A stretch of DNA of 64,000 bases from Chitinophaga oryzae (GCF_012516375.2 NZ_CP051204.2:5270001-5334000), one strand, 5' to 3'. Positions 50,621 to 59,949 are shown, numbered from the stretch's first letter. The notes: generated by a model not told the origin, from the letters alone. Program-made: numbers and translations.

Positions 50621-53413
50621 ATGTCAGAAGAAATCTTATTATTCGATATACTCTTATCTGCAGAGCGCAGTACAGAAGAGCGGCTTACCGCGCTCTCCGG
50701 GCTGCGTCCTTTCCTGGAAGCGGCCGATGGCATCACGAAGCTGTGCGGCGCCGTACAGGCGGAAGCCACCGTCGCCGTAAAACGTGCCATGTTGCAACAG
50801 TTGTGTGAACTGGACAGCGCCCGTGTGACGGACCATCCTGTTTACATAGAAACGATGGCCCGCATCGCCTGCCTTGATCCTGAGCGCCCGCTGCGGCTGA
50901 TGGCCGTCAGCGCACTTGCAGGCCTGGCCGCGCATGTCTCCGAAGTACAGGAAGTGCTGGCCGAAACCTTGGCCTATGACCTGGATACAGACATCCAGCT
51001 GGCCAGCATAGGCGGATTACAGAACAGCGTCAGCAAAACCGCCGCCACCATCGAAAAGATAGGCGCCTATCTGCCGCAGGCGCCGGCAGCCTGCCGGGGA
51101 GCGTTGCTGGCATTGGTACAGCAACTGCCTTTGCCCGCGGCAGCAGAGATGGCGCTGCATTTCACCGGACCGCTGGAAGCCACGCCGCTACGGCTCTCCG
51201 CCCTGCATTTCCTCGCCGCGATGCCGCAGGTGCCAGCCGGCATTTTATCGCAGCTGGCGGCCATGATACCGGTTGAAACATCGCTGCCTGTACGTACTGC
51301 CATTATCAGCCTGCTGGCTGGTATGCGGCAGGTCGACACCGCGTTGTTCAAAAATATATTCGAAGCTTTACAACAGCTGCCGGACCTCCCGGACCTGCTG
51401 GTGCTTGTGACAGACCGGCTCACCGCCCATCCTGAATTACAGGCCCCTTTTGTGGCGTTGTTTGCCACCACGCCCTCCGCAGGCCTGAAGATCCGGCTGC
51501 TGCAGTTATTGCAACAGGCGGCGCTTCCACAGCTGATCGTCAGCGGACTGGAAGACGCCAACCCCTATGTAAGAGAAGCCACCTTACCGTTGCTCACGCT
51601 GCGTTTCGCCGCCTGGCAGGAGCAGCTGGAGCCCGCACTGGCCGCCGCCATCCGCAAAGAGCCGCTGGTAGCGCTGCGCAGCGCCATGGTACAGGTACTC
51701 CTGCAAACCGGCCGTAAAGCGGCAGAAACAGACCGCCTGCTGGTAGAACTGGCCGTCGCCGAAACAGACCATCGCCTGAAAATACAACTCGCCACCGCCG
51801 CGTGTGAAGTGTTCATACAGGACAACTTCCAGTCCGCGCTGCTGCAGCTGTATTGCGACATACTGGAAGGACAATGGTACCCTGCAACGCTCAAACAACA
51901 GGTAATGGAGCGGTTGCAGACATTCTCCTACAGCGACGACCCGCACCTGCGCAAAAGCCTTGGCCTGCTGCTGGACCAGGCGAAAGATATACAAGAGGTG
52001 GACCGCATCTACCGCGTGCTGAAAACGCTGGAAGCAGATTTCAGCCAGCTGGCGCCTTCCCTGCTGCAGGCACTCTACCGGCACATCGCCTGGTACCCGC
52101 AACAGCCGCTGGATGAATGGGTACAGCTTATCGGCAAACTGGCAGAACAACATCCGGCGATACGAGCAGAACTTCCTTACCTGGTGTCCGTCACAGGCGC
52201 CACCTGGCTGCTGAAGGGCGCAGAAAAAACCGACCAGACCGGCGCTTTCCTGCCCACGCTCAAAGATGCGATGATGAAAAACAACGGCATGCAGAGCTTT
52301 ATGGAAGTACAACGCCTGATCAACGATGCGTGGAACAACCGCACCATCAAAAAAGCAGAGATCATCGCACTGTACGAAATGCTGCTGCAAACGCCCAAGT
52401 CCTCCGGCCTGCTGCAGCAGGTGACCGGCATCCTTCAACAGGGCAAGCTCGTCACCCCCGAACTGGTGACGCTCAGCCTTCAGTATATCCTCACCTCCCC
52501 CGACACGGAAGGCATATACGTAGTGCGTAAATACCTTGAACAGGTGGGCTTCATAGACCTGGAATACCGGGAACGGCTGCTGCGCCTCTTCACGCCTGAA
52601 CAATACACGCTGTTCATGCAGTACCGCCTGCCGCAGGTACACTCCAAACGCCGCATACAAACCTTCAACGACTGGGAATATGCCGGCGGCTGGACATGCC
52701 CCTACCCCCAATGGCCTGTCGCTGAACTGGTATTTGCCATAGCGCCGGGAGACCTCGTCACACAGCTGTTCTCCGAGCTGCCGGCAGGGGAAAATAACAA
52801 CGCCACCCTGCACTACCTGGTGCTGGAACACCTTTTCCGCAACGGTAACAGCGTATGGGCGAAACAGTTATACGGCGATAACCAGCAGCTGGAACAGTTC
52901 CTCACACTGCTTTTCAAGGGATACCAGCAACTCACCGCCCGCAATCCGCTGGGCGACCGTATGATGTATACCTTCTGGAAAAAATGGAATGACTACGTGA
53001 ACCGGCTCAACAGTCAGCCTATGCCGCCCGCGCTCGCGGATGCCGCGACGCTCGTCTACGCCGGCGTATGTCAGCTGGCGCATCGGCTGGACCCCATCGT
53101 AAAAAACAAACAGTACCCGCAAGTGCTCAAAGGCATGAACAAAGACCTGCTGCATCAGCACTGGCCGTGGAGCGAAGAGCTGTGGGAGGCATTTTCCTAT
53201 AAAAACTTCCCCGTATACGATCCTGACCAGGAAGCCGCCGCGGCCTTGTTCCAGCAGGCAGCCAGGACCTTACAGGCCGGTCAGCTGGCCGAAGGCTATC
53301 AACTGCTGAAAGACCTGATGGCACAATATCCGCATACCCGTCAGGTGAAGGAACAGCTGCCGGTGATCAATAACACCTTACAACAGCTGGAAGAAAAACT
53401 TCGCACAGCGTAA
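50621..53413 (+). CDS. HEAT-repeat protein 3
   Basis: A 930-residue helical-repeat protein, the largest of the trio (MSEEILLFDILLSAERSTEE). HEAT-like units such as EDANPYVREATLPLLTLRFA and LVALRSAMVQVLLQTGRKAA fill about 1-600. A unique block follows (KRRIQTFNDWEYAGGWTCPY...), and the C-terminal end (LFQQAARTLQAGQLAEGYQL) looks TPR-like. No signal or enzyme motif. It is the last gene of the operon, with a terminator 8 bases behind its stop codon. Probably cytoplasmic. Confidence 0.82.
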   Translation: MSEEILLFDILLSAERSTEERLTALSGLRPFLEAADGITKLCGAVQAEATVAVKRAMLQQLCELDSARVTDHPVYIETMARIACLDPERPLRLMAVSALAGLAAHVSEVQEVLAETLAYDLDTDIQLASIGGLQNSVSKTAATIEKIGAYLPQAPAACRGALLALVQQLPLPAAAEMALHFTGPLEATPLRLSALHFLAAMPQVPAGILSQLAAMIPVETSLPVRTAIISLLAGMRQVDTALFKNIFEALQQLPDLPDLLVLVTDRLTAHPELQAPFVALFATTPSAGLKIRLLQLLQQAALPQLIVSGLEDANPYVREATLPLLTLRFAAWQEQLEPALAAAIRKEPLVALRSAMVQVLLQTGRKAAETDRLLVELAVAETDHRLKIQLATAACEVFIQDNFQSALLQLYCDILEGQWYPATLKQQVMERLQTFSYSDDPHLRKSLGLLLDQAKDIQEVDRIYRVLKTLEADFSQLAPSLLQALYRHIAWYPQQPLDEWVQLIGKLAEQHPAIRAELPYLVSVTGATWLLKGAEKTDQTGAFLPTLKDAMMKNNGMQSFMEVQRLINDAWNNRTIKKAEIIALYEMLLQTPKSSGLLQQVTGILQQGKLVTPELVTLSLQYILTSPDTEGIYVVRKYLEQVGFIDLEYRERLLRLFTPEQYTLFMQYRLPQVHSKRRIQTFNDWEYAGGWTCPYPQWPVAELVFAIAPGDLVTQLFSELPAGENNNATLHYLVLEHLFRNGNSVWAKQLYGDNQQLEQFLTLLFKGYQQLTARNPLGDRMMYTFWKKWNDYVNRLNSQPMPPALADAATLVYAGVCQLAHRLDPIVKNKQYPQVLKGMNKDLLHQHWPWSEELWEAFSYKNFPVYDPDQEAAAALFQQAARTLQAGQLAEGYQLLKDLMAQYPHTRQVKEQLPVINNTLQQLEEKLRTA

Positions 53414-53416
53414 ATA

Positions 53417-53456
53417 AAAAAACCGCGGCAGGCAGATGGTCTACCGCGGTTTTTTA
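53417..53456 (+). terminator. Intrinsic terminator of the Sm-HEAT operon
   Basis: AACCGCGG (53421-53428) pairs with CCGCGGTT (53444-53451), followed by TTTTTAT. The opposite strand also carries a T-run (complement of AAATAAAAAAA), so it may work both ways. Confidence 0.92.
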
Positions 53457-53479
53457 TATATTTAAAACAAAAATCCCCT

Positions 53480-53902
53480 ATGCCTGATTTTTCTATGGCC
53501 GGTAAGTGGTGCGGCTACTACATTTTAGGACAAGGCTATTCAGACGCTTTGTTTGGAAAAAAAGTAAAGTTCGAACTGGAATTACATGATATCGGGAATG
53601 AAGAATTTGAAGGTCGTTGTACCGACTTCTACGACAAGCCAGCTCCCCAGGCTATGGTCAAAGGTTACATCGAAAATGACTTCATCAATTTCATTAAAGA
53701 ATACGATGGCCCTTTTACCAGTTCAGTTGAAAATCCCACCACAACATGGACCCCTCCTATCAATTATACCGGATATTATGATGCAGCCCAGGAAACCTTT
53801 TTCGGAGAATGGGAACATATGGGAGATACTCATGAAACGCCATTGGGGACTTATACCGAAGGTTGTGCCGGCATTTGGAATATGAAAAAAGTAGCCAGCT
53901 AA
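53480..53902 (+). CDS. Small beta-rich protein, lipocalin-like pattern
   Basis: A 140-residue protein (MPDFSMAGKWCGYYILGQGY). No signal peptide. It is rich in alternating strand patterns with GxW-type ends (AGKWCGYY at the start, AGIWNMKK at the end), which gives a lipocalin/avidin-like look, but I do not recognise the family. It starts 67 bases after the HEAT operon, past its terminator, so is likely a separate transcript. Confidence 0.7.
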   Translation: MPDFSMAGKWCGYYILGQGYSDALFGKKVKFELELHDIGNEEFEGRCTDFYDKPAPQAMVKGYIENDFINFIKEYDGPFTSSVENPTTTWTPPINYTGYYDAAQETFFGEWEHMGDTHETPLGTYTEGCAGIWNMKKVAS

Positions 53903-53952
53903 CCTCCTCTTCGGGAAAATTCGCCAACTCTCAGGGAAAATCAGGTATCAAA

Positions 53953-53978
53953 TTGCCCTGCCCCGCCGGTTACCTTTG
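53953..53978 (+). promoter_or_regulatory. Bacteroidota-type promoter of the spondin gene
   Basis: A -7 box TACCTTTG (53971-53978) with a -33 TTG at 53953-53955, 18 bases upstream. Both fit the TTG-N17-23-TAnnTTTG consensus, and the start codon at 54006 leaves a short leader. Confidence 0.72.
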
Positions 53979-54005
53979 TTTCGATTCCTAATAAAAAAAA
54001 GCAGT

Positions 54006-55307
54006 ATGAAAAACAAACAACCGGTGTGGGTATCTTTTTTAGGGCTATCCCTGTTAGCATCCGCCTGCAATAAGGACGATGGCGACATGAATATGCCCTC
54101 GTCTCCCACCATCACCATCGAAAATGTACTGGATTCACGACCGCTGGTGGAGTCAGGTACTTTTAAGAATACCGGTAGCTCGCCGGTGATTATGCCGGGG
54201 GAATCCATCTCTATCCGGTTTTCCGCAGGGAAAGGACAGGCGGTTTCTTTTGCCACTATGTACGGATGGTCCAACGATCTGTTCTTCGCTCCGGCCAATC
54301 CGGGCATCAAAGTATACAAAGACGACGGTACGCCGATAGAGGGAGACGTTTCCGGTCAGATAATGCTGTGGGATAACGGTACGCGCATCAACCAGGCGCC
54401 CGGCGCTTCCGTGACACATCCCGGCACGGCGGAAACAACGGCTAAAAATGTGACAGCTGTAAACGGCACCGACAGCCAGGGTAACACCTATGCTCCCGCA
54501 TCGTCGCTGATGAAGGCCAGTCTCCATTACAACGGGAACTCCATTTTTACACTGACCATCACCAACACTTCCGGCGGCACTTCCAATCCTACGCCTTTCA
54601 GTCCGGGCGTATGGGCAGTCTCTTATGCTGCGGGGGGTAACCTGTTGAGTCCCAATCCTCTTTATGAATCCGGTAAACCCAGTGCCAACGGGCTCACCAA
54701 CATTGCCGAGATGGGCGACAACAGCGTATTGGGAAATTATATCCAGGGGCAGACCGGTATTTTTACGCCATTATCTCCTATATTGGTGGTGGTATACAAC
54801 GGCATCGACAATCCAATTTATCAGACAGGCGAAAAAGACAGGGGGCAGGGACTGAAAAAACTGGCACAAACAGGGGATGCGGGCGAGTTGGCAGCTTACC
54901 TGAAAACCGTCAAAGGCGTGAAAAACGTATATGTGCTGCCGGCGCCCAATACAACAGTATTGTTGCCCAAATCGGGTATGCAGGCAGGCGGTAAGGTTTC
55001 ACAGCAGCTGAGCATTACATCCGGCGACAGGATTGCCATCGCTACCATGTACGGCTTATCCAATGACTGGTTCTTTGCTTCCAAAGGGAATGGTACAGAC
55101 GCCAGCCAGGCAGGAGACATCTCCGGCTCTGTCGGTCTTTTCGACGATGGCACCGCTGCAGATCAGTACCCGGGAGCTGGTATTTCACAGGCTAACTTTG
55201 GCGGCACTCCCCAGCCTGAGAACAAAAACATCATGGAAGTTCCCAATCCCAATGCATTTACCACGCTGCCGGCAATACCCAATATCATTAAGGTAACCCT
55301 TCAGTAA
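54006..55307 (+). CDS. Lipoprotein with two spondin-type domains
   Basis: A 433-residue protein from the ATG at 54006 (MKNKQPVWVSFLGLSLLASA, then CNKDD; lipobox LASAC). Two spondin-N-like domains follow: the first contains ISIRFSAGKGQAVSFATMYG then WSNDLFFAP, the second contains QQLSITSGDRIAIATMYGLS then NDWFFASKG. Both end in a matching DISG(S)VGLFDDGT / DVSGQIMLWDNGT unit. The pattern FATMYG.SND.FFA is repeated almost exactly. Exported and anchored to a membrane, its ligand unknown. It starts 7 bases upstream of an AraC gene in the same direction. Confidence 0.88.
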   Translation: MKNKQPVWVSFLGLSLLASACNKDDGDMNMPSSPTITIENVLDSRPLVESGTFKNTGSSPVIMPGESISIRFSAGKGQAVSFATMYGWSNDLFFAPANPGIKVYKDDGTPIEGDVSGQIMLWDNGTRINQAPGASVTHPGTAETTAKNVTAVNGTDSQGNTYAPASSLMKASLHYNGNSIFTLTITNTSGGTSNPTPFSPGVWAVSYAAGGNLLSPNPLYESGKPSANGLTNIAEMGDNSVLGNYIQGQTGIFTPLSPILVVVYNGIDNPIYQTGEKDRGQGLKKLAQTGDAGELAAYLKTVKGVKNVYVLPAPNTTVLLPKSGMQAGGKVSQQLSITSGDRIAIATMYGLSNDWFFASKGNGTDASQAGDISGSVGLFDDGTAADQYPGAGISQANFGGTPQPENKNIMEVPNPNAFTTLPAIPNIIKVTLQ

Positions 55308-55313
55308 ACAGAT

Positions 55314-56159
55314 ATGGTATGTGAATACGAAGAAAAAGCAACATCGGCGCGGTTCATTATGCATGTTCACAATGACCGGTTTAAAGGAGCGGGATTGCAC
55401 AAGCCTACCGCGCCGATCAATACTTTTGTTTACAACAAAGGCAAAGCGCAGCGGGTAACCATAGACGAGATAGCCTATGAAATGCCTGCTGCCGCCATAT
55501 TGCCACTGGTATCCAATCAACATTTTACGTTTGAAGCGCCCGATCAACTGCTTGCCTGGCAATTTAACCGGGAGTTTTACTGCATCGTGGACCACGACAC
55601 AGAAGTAGGCTGTGTAGGGTTCCTGTTCTATGGCATTCATCACCCGATGTTTATCAGGCTGAATAAAACACAGCAGGAAGAAATACGGCACATGGAGCAG
55701 ACTTTCTGTGCGGAATGGCCTGCCAAAGATGGTTTCCAGGGAGAAATGCTGCGCACATTGCTGAAGTACCTGATCATTAAAACCACCCGCATTGCCAAGC
55801 AACAGAGCGAGCATTACCTGCAGTTCCCCGATGAGAAAATGGATATTGTGCGAAAATTTTCACTGTTGCTGGAATGTTCTTTCAGAAAGGAACACAGCGT
55901 AAAATTCTATGCCAACGCATTGAATAAATCCGCCAAGACGCTCAGCAATATCTTTGCCCTGCTGGAACAGCCCGCTCCCTCCCGGCTGATCCAGAACAGG
56001 ATTGTGCTGGAAGCCAAGCGGTATCTTCACTACACCGATAAAACCGCCAAGGAGATAGCCTATGAGCTTGGATTTGAAAACCCCGCACACTTCAGCCGGT
56101 TTTTTAAAATGTACACCGGCGTGAATATTTCCGGCTTCAGAGACAACCTGCCGCAGTAG
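55314..56159 (+). CDS. AraC-family transcriptional regulator
   Basis: A 281-residue regulator. The C-terminal AraC helix-turn-helix pair is FYANALNKSAKTLSNIFALL (first) and AKEIAYELGFENPAHFSRFF (second), ending KMYTGVNISGFRD. The N-terminal part (APINTFVYNKGKAQRVTIDE then FTFEAPDQLLAWQFNREFYC) is a cupin-like sensor as in many Bacteroidota AraC proteins. It lies 6 bases after the spondin-lipoprotein gene, so both are co-transcribed, and converges on the MFS gene. Confidence 0.88.
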   Translation: MVCEYEEKATSARFIMHVHNDRFKGAGLHKPTAPINTFVYNKGKAQRVTIDEIAYEMPAAAILPLVSNQHFTFEAPDQLLAWQFNREFYCIVDHDTEVGCVGFLFYGIHHPMFIRLNKTQQEEIRHMEQTFCAEWPAKDGFQGEMLRTLLKYLIIKTTRIAKQQSEHYLQFPDEKMDIVRKFSLLLECSFRKEHSVKFYANALNKSAKTLSNIFALLEQPAPSRLIQNRIVLEAKRYLHYTDKTAKEIAYELGFENPAHFSRFFKMYTGVNISGFRDNLPQ

Positions 56160-56165
56160 GAGGCG

Positions 56166-57407
56166 TTACACCGTCTGCATCTTCCCCTGCTCCACCGCCG
56201 CCGCTTCCTGCCGGTTCACCACCAACACGCGGTACATCACCAGTCCGCTGACGACGATCAGCGCCATGTAACTGAAGGACAGGTTCTGGCCGTCTTTTGC
56301 GGGCAATACATAAATAACGCCTGCGCTGAGCATGGATACGATCACATAAACGAGACCACCGGTGAGGCCTCCGGCGATACCCGCATTTTTCGGGAACCGT
56401 TGCAGGCAGTAAGTAAAGTAGTTGGTATAAGTAAAGCCAGCGCCCACATGTACGAGGAAGGCAAACACGAGCACCGTCCACAGCTGGTTGAACAACAGGA
56501 AAGTGGCCAACAGGGCCAGTGCGAACACGAACTGGCACACGATGTTGATGTTCATTTTCCGCACAAAGGGTTTACTGACGGTGCCTTTACCGACGAAACC
56601 ACCCACCATCCAGGCGAAACCGAGGAAGAGGGAGCAGTAACCTGTTACCACCGGTGACAGGTTGAAATAATGTTCAATAATGAAAGGACCGGACATATTG
56701 TAGATCATCACCATGGTATAAGCCAGTCCCAGCATGCCGATGCCCAGTGTAAAACTGCTGGTGCGCAGCATCTCATAATAGATGGAGACGATCTTCGCGG
56801 GGTGGAACGGCGTGGTGCTTTTGATGGTCTCTCCGCTGAAAAACACTTCCAGTATCAACAACACCGCGGCATATCCACCGAGGAAATAAAAATTGGATTC
56901 CCAACCGAAAGTTTCTTCCAGGTAGCCACCGATAAAAGGCGCGATGATAGGACCGGTAGACCATATGATAGTGAAGAAGCTCAGGTAGTGTTTTAGCTTT
57001 TCACCGGAGTAGAGATCGATGAAGAGCGCCCGCTTACTCACCACCATGGCGGCTATGGTGATGCCATGCACAATCCGCATAGCATATACCACATATAAAT
57101 TATGGGTGTTGGCGATGATGCCGCAGAAAATACAAAAAAGCAACATGGATACCAGGGCAATCCTGTAGCGGCCGTAGCTGTCCAGCAGTCCGCCGATAAA
57201 CAGCTGGGATACGCCGTAGCTGATCAGGAACAGGCTAAGCGTAAGCTGCGCCTGGCTGCTGGAAATGCCCAGTGCGGTGGTCATGCCGGGCAGGGAAGGA
57301 ATGTAAATGTCGGTAGCGAATCCCGACATGGGTATCATGGCAAAAGCAAGCACGGTAGCTATTCCGATATTACCCTCTTTGATGCGTTTAACAGTGCTGG
57401 TAGTCAT
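56166..57407 (-). CDS. MFS transporter, Bcr/CflA-type drug exporter
   Basis: A 413-residue transporter with 12 predicted membrane helices. Motif A-like GGLLDSYGRYRIALV (loop 2-3) and GFATDIYIPSLPGMTTALGI near the N-terminus, the classic signature of the Bcr/CflA drug-resistance group, support the call. It ends with a short charged tail (NRQEAAAVEQGKMQ). Probably exports small toxic molecules. The promoter box lies 30 bases upstream of its start. Confidence 0.9.
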   Translation of the reverse strand: MTTSTVKRIKEGNIGIATVLAFAMIPMSGFATDIYIPSLPGMTTALGISSSQAQLTLSLFLISYGVSQLFIGGLLDSYGRYRIALVSMLLFCIFCGIIANTHNLYVVYAMRIVHGITIAAMVVSKRALFIDLYSGEKLKHYLSFFTIIWSTGPIIAPFIGGYLEETFGWESNFYFLGGYAAVLLILEVFFSGETIKSTTPFHPAKIVSIYYEMLRTSSFTLGIGMLGLAYTMVMIYNMSGPFIIEHYFNLSPVVTGYCSLFLGFAWMVGGFVGKGTVSKPFVRKMNINIVCQFVFALALLATFLLFNQLWTVLVFAFLVHVGAGFTYTNYFTYCLQRFPKNAGIAGGLTGGLVYVIVSMLSAGVIYVLPAKDGQNLSFSYMALIVVSGLVMYRVLVVNRQEAAAVEQGKMQTV

Positions 57408-57436
57408 TTTACAGAGGCTGATGATTCAATTCGCTG

Positions 57437-57444
57437 CAAAATTA
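57437..57444 (-). promoter_or_regulatory. -7 promoter box for the MFS gene
   Basis: On the minus strand TAATTTTG matches TAnnTTTG and lies 30 bases upstream of the MFS start codon. A -33 TTG is not evident. Confidence 0.45.
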
Positions 57445-57493
57445 GGCCTTAGCACGGGGAGTATTGACACAGTAATATCATAAAAATCTGAAG

Positions 57494-59362
57494 TTATGCG
57501 AGGCCGCGGATGAAGCCGTCGAGGTTATCTTCCTTTTGCAGGCCGAGCTTCTGTTTCAGCCGGTAGCGCGCCATGCGGATGCTTTTCGGCGCCACATGAA
57601 GGCGGGCGGCAATTTCTTTTCCGGACAGGCCCATTAAGATGTAGGCGCAATATTTAAGGTCGAGGCGGGTGAGGGTATTTTGCGCGTGTTGCTGCAGCCG
57701 TGCGACGAATTCCGGCCGTATCTCCGTGAAATCGGATTTTACCATTTCGAAGTCTTCGTCCAGCCGTTTGTCTTCATGAATGATACGGTCCATTTGTTTT
57801 AGCACGTTGCCGGATTCGTTACTCAGTTTATCCCGTAACGTTAGCAACAGCCCGCTTTTCTCCTGTGAGCGCAGGGTGCCTGCGAGCAGTTCTTTTTCGA
57901 GGCGGTCCTGGCGTTCCTGCATGAGTTGTTGCTCCGCGAGGAGTCTTGCCGCTTCCTCTTGCTGCAGGCGTGCTTGCAGGCCGGCCTGCAGGGCGGCGTC
58001 TTCTTTTTCTTTGGTGAGCAGCTGCTGCTGACGCATGGAGGCTTTGAGCCGGAAATGATAAGAGCGGAACAGGAATATGAGGGCCAGCAGGCTGGCCACG
58101 ATGAGGCAGGCGTAGAAGAAATTGAGCTTCCTGTTGAAGGCAGCGCGTTCTTCCATGGCAGCCAGCGCCTGTTCCTTTTTATCTGACTGGTATTGGGCTT
58201 CCAGCTTTCGGATGGAATTTAGTTTCCCTGCATCGAAGTAGGCTTTGTCGTACCGGACATAGTCTTTATAGTAGCGCAGCGCTTTGGCGGGGTTACCGCT
58301 TTTCTCCGCGATGCCGGCCAGGGCGGTAAACAGCCGGGCTTTGGTAAAATCGGCCGTGGTAGAATCTTCTTCTGCCCGGGCGAGGCCCAGGAGCAATATT
58401 TTTTCTGCTTCGTCGTAGCGTCCTTCGCGGATGGCGTATTCGCTCAGGAGGCCGTAGCTGTTGGCCACCACCTCGGGATACCGTACTTCGCGGGCGATGT
58501 TGAGGGCGAGATAAATATATTTTTCGGCGCTGTCGCGATAGGCGGCGGGATAAAATTCAAAGTAGATATCACCGTTATTGAGCGCTGCCACGGCAGCGGT
58601 GTTACGAAACACGAGCCAGTCTTTCTGCTGCCCGGCCACCCCGATGCTAAGGCCGTTGTAATACAAGGCGGAGTCCAGGAGATTACGCTGACTGCTGTCG
58701 GTACGGTAACGTTCCAGGAAGGTGCTCCCCAGGGATTGATAGGCCCTGCAGATGTCGTCCGGATTTTTGCTTTTGAGGGCCGTCTGCCAGCTCAGGCGGG
58801 CATACCGGTTGTAATTGTCGCGGTCATGATTGGCCCAGTAGGTGCCGGCGATGTAGTAGTACGCCAGATTTTCGTAGTGCCATGCCTCCTGTCCTTCGAG
58901 GTAGCGGAGCGATTCCAGCAGGCTGCTCATGGCTTCGTCGTATTTCTCCGCAGAAAAGGCGAGGATGCCTTTACGGAGGTATACAAACCCTTTGGTCACT
59001 TTATCCTGCGTGCGGGCCGCATACCATACGGCGCTGTCTATGGCGGCATGCATGGCCGCATAGTCTTTCACTTCGGGGTACAGGTAGGCCAGCGTGGCGA
59101 AGGTGAAGGCTTTGTACCGGCCGTCCTCCAGGGGCGCTGCAACCATCAGCGCCTGCTGTTCCAGTTGAATGGCCTCCCGGATGTCTTTATAAAAGAGGGC
59201 CCGTGCCAGCCGGGCGGTGGTCATGATACGGCTTTCCGGGCGACTGTCCTTCGTCAGCTCATGCCGCAGGGAATCGATCAGTAAACGCTGCCCCGCACTC
59301 TCTTTTGCGGGCAACAGACATCCTGTCAGATACAAAATAATGAACCAGTGGCGTATCCTCAT
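57494..59362 (-). CDS. TPR - transmembrane - coiled-coil - LuxR-HTH regulator
   Basis: A 622-residue protein with a signal-like N-terminus (MRIRHWFIILYLTGCLLPAK), a long TPR region (about 30-390, with units such as YAIREGRYDEAEKILLLGLA and YYKDYVRYDKAYFDAG), one membrane helix (NFFYACLIVASLLALIFLF, about 405-425), a coiled coil (AALQAGLQARLQQEEAARLL), and a C-terminal LuxR-type helix-turn-helix (MGLSGKEIAARLHVAPKSIR). This is a known Bacteroidota design in which a periplasmic TPR sensor is joined through the membrane to a cytoplasmic DNA-binding domain. Targets unknown. Confidence 0.9.
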   Translation of the reverse strand: MRIRHWFIILYLTGCLLPAKESAGQRLLIDSLRHELTKDSRPESRIMTTARLARALFYKDIREAIQLEQQALMVAAPLEDGRYKAFTFATLAYLYPEVKDYAAMHAAIDSAVWYAARTQDKVTKGFVYLRKGILAFSAEKYDEAMSSLLESLRYLEGQEAWHYENLAYYYIAGTYWANHDRDNYNRYARLSWQTALKSKNPDDICRAYQSLGSTFLERYRTDSSQRNLLDSALYYNGLSIGVAGQQKDWLVFRNTAAVAALNNGDIYFEFYPAAYRDSAEKYIYLALNIAREVRYPEVVANSYGLLSEYAIREGRYDEAEKILLLGLARAEEDSTTADFTKARLFTALAGIAEKSGNPAKALRYYKDYVRYDKAYFDAGKLNSIRKLEAQYQSDKKEQALAAMEERAAFNRKLNFFYACLIVASLLALIFLFRSYHFRLKASMRQQQLLTKEKEDAALQAGLQARLQQEEAARLLAEQQLMQERQDRLEKELLAGTLRSQEKSGLLLTLRDKLSNESGNVLKQMDRIIHEDKRLDEDFEMVKSDFTEIRPEFVARLQQHAQNTLTRLDLKYCAYILMGLSGKEIAARLHVAPKSIRMARYRLKQKLGLQKEDNLDGFIRGLA

Positions 59363-59366
59363 GTTG

Positions 59367-59374
59367 CAAAAATA
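59367..59374 (-). promoter_or_regulatory. -7 box directly before the TPR-HTH gene
   Basis: On the minus strand TATTTTTG fits TAnnTTTG, ending only 4 bases before the start codon at 59362. If active, the transcript would begin at or next to the ATG (leaderless). Confidence 0.45.
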
Positions 59375-59540
59375 ACAGTTCTGCGGAAATGGTCTACAAT
59401 ATATTAATCTTGTAATTTCTTTATAAAAAATTTATAATCAATACATAATGAAATTTGTAGACGCTTTGTAGACAGCTGTTTTGACTACCTGTAGTTGCTG
59501 TGTAGTAGGCTGGAATTAGGTGAACGGCCGGGTTGCGCCC

Positions 59541-59548
59541 TACTTTTG
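59541..59548 (+). promoter_or_regulatory. -7 promoter box for the DUF4870 gene
   Basis: TACTTTTG matches TAnnTTTG and lies 25 bases before the ATG at 59573; the start of the upstream region has TTGCGCCC, a weak -33 candidate too close to be certain. Confidence 0.55.
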
Positions 59549-59572
59549 CCCTGTACTAAAAACCGAAACATT

Positions 59573-59905
59573 ATGACAAAAAAGACGCTTGCCATCATCA
59601 GCTACATCACGTTAATAGGGTGGCTGATTGCCTACTTTCAGTATAAAAACGGGGATGAAAAAAGCCCGTTGGTGAAATACCATCTTGAGCAGGCATTAGG
59701 TATTATTATTTTCTCCGTTGTGTTGTCCGTAGCCCTGACCATCATTAGTATGGTTATCCCCTCGCTGGCCAGAATACTCTCCATTGCCGGCCTTCTTCCA
59801 TTGATCCTGATGATTTTCGGTATTATCGCCGCTTCCAATGAATCAACCAGCCCTGTTCCCGGTATCGGGAAATTTTTTGAAGAGAAGTTCAGTTTCCTGT
59901 CTTAA
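59573..59905 (+). CDS. DUF4870-type small membrane protein
   Basis: A 110-residue protein from the ATG at 59573 (MTKKTLAIISYITLIGWLIA). Three membrane helices, the pattern KSPLVKYHLEQALGI between the first and second, and a C-terminal stretch VPGIGKFFEEKF match the DUF4870 family. A promoter box lies just upstream and a terminator just downstream, so it forms its own unit. Function unknown. Confidence 0.85.
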   Translation: MTKKTLAIISYITLIGWLIAYFQYKNGDEKSPLVKYHLEQALGIIIFSVVLSVALTIISMVIPSLARILSIAGLLPLILMIFGIIAASNESTSPVPGIGKFFEEKFSFLS

Positions 59906-59910
59906 AAATA

Positions 59911-59949
59911 ACAGCCAGTGTGAAACAAATCACACTGGCTCTCTTCTTT
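59911..59949 (+). terminator. Intrinsic terminator of the DUF4870 gene
   Basis: AGCCAGTGTGA (59913-59923) pairs with TCACACTGGCT (59930-59940), followed by CTCTTCTTTT. A perfect 11-pair stem. Confidence 0.88.

Noticed and set aside
51584..52831. A 415-residue minus-strand frame over HEAT protein 3
   Set aside because: Shadow of a GC-rich coding region; the sense strand has consistent helical repeats.
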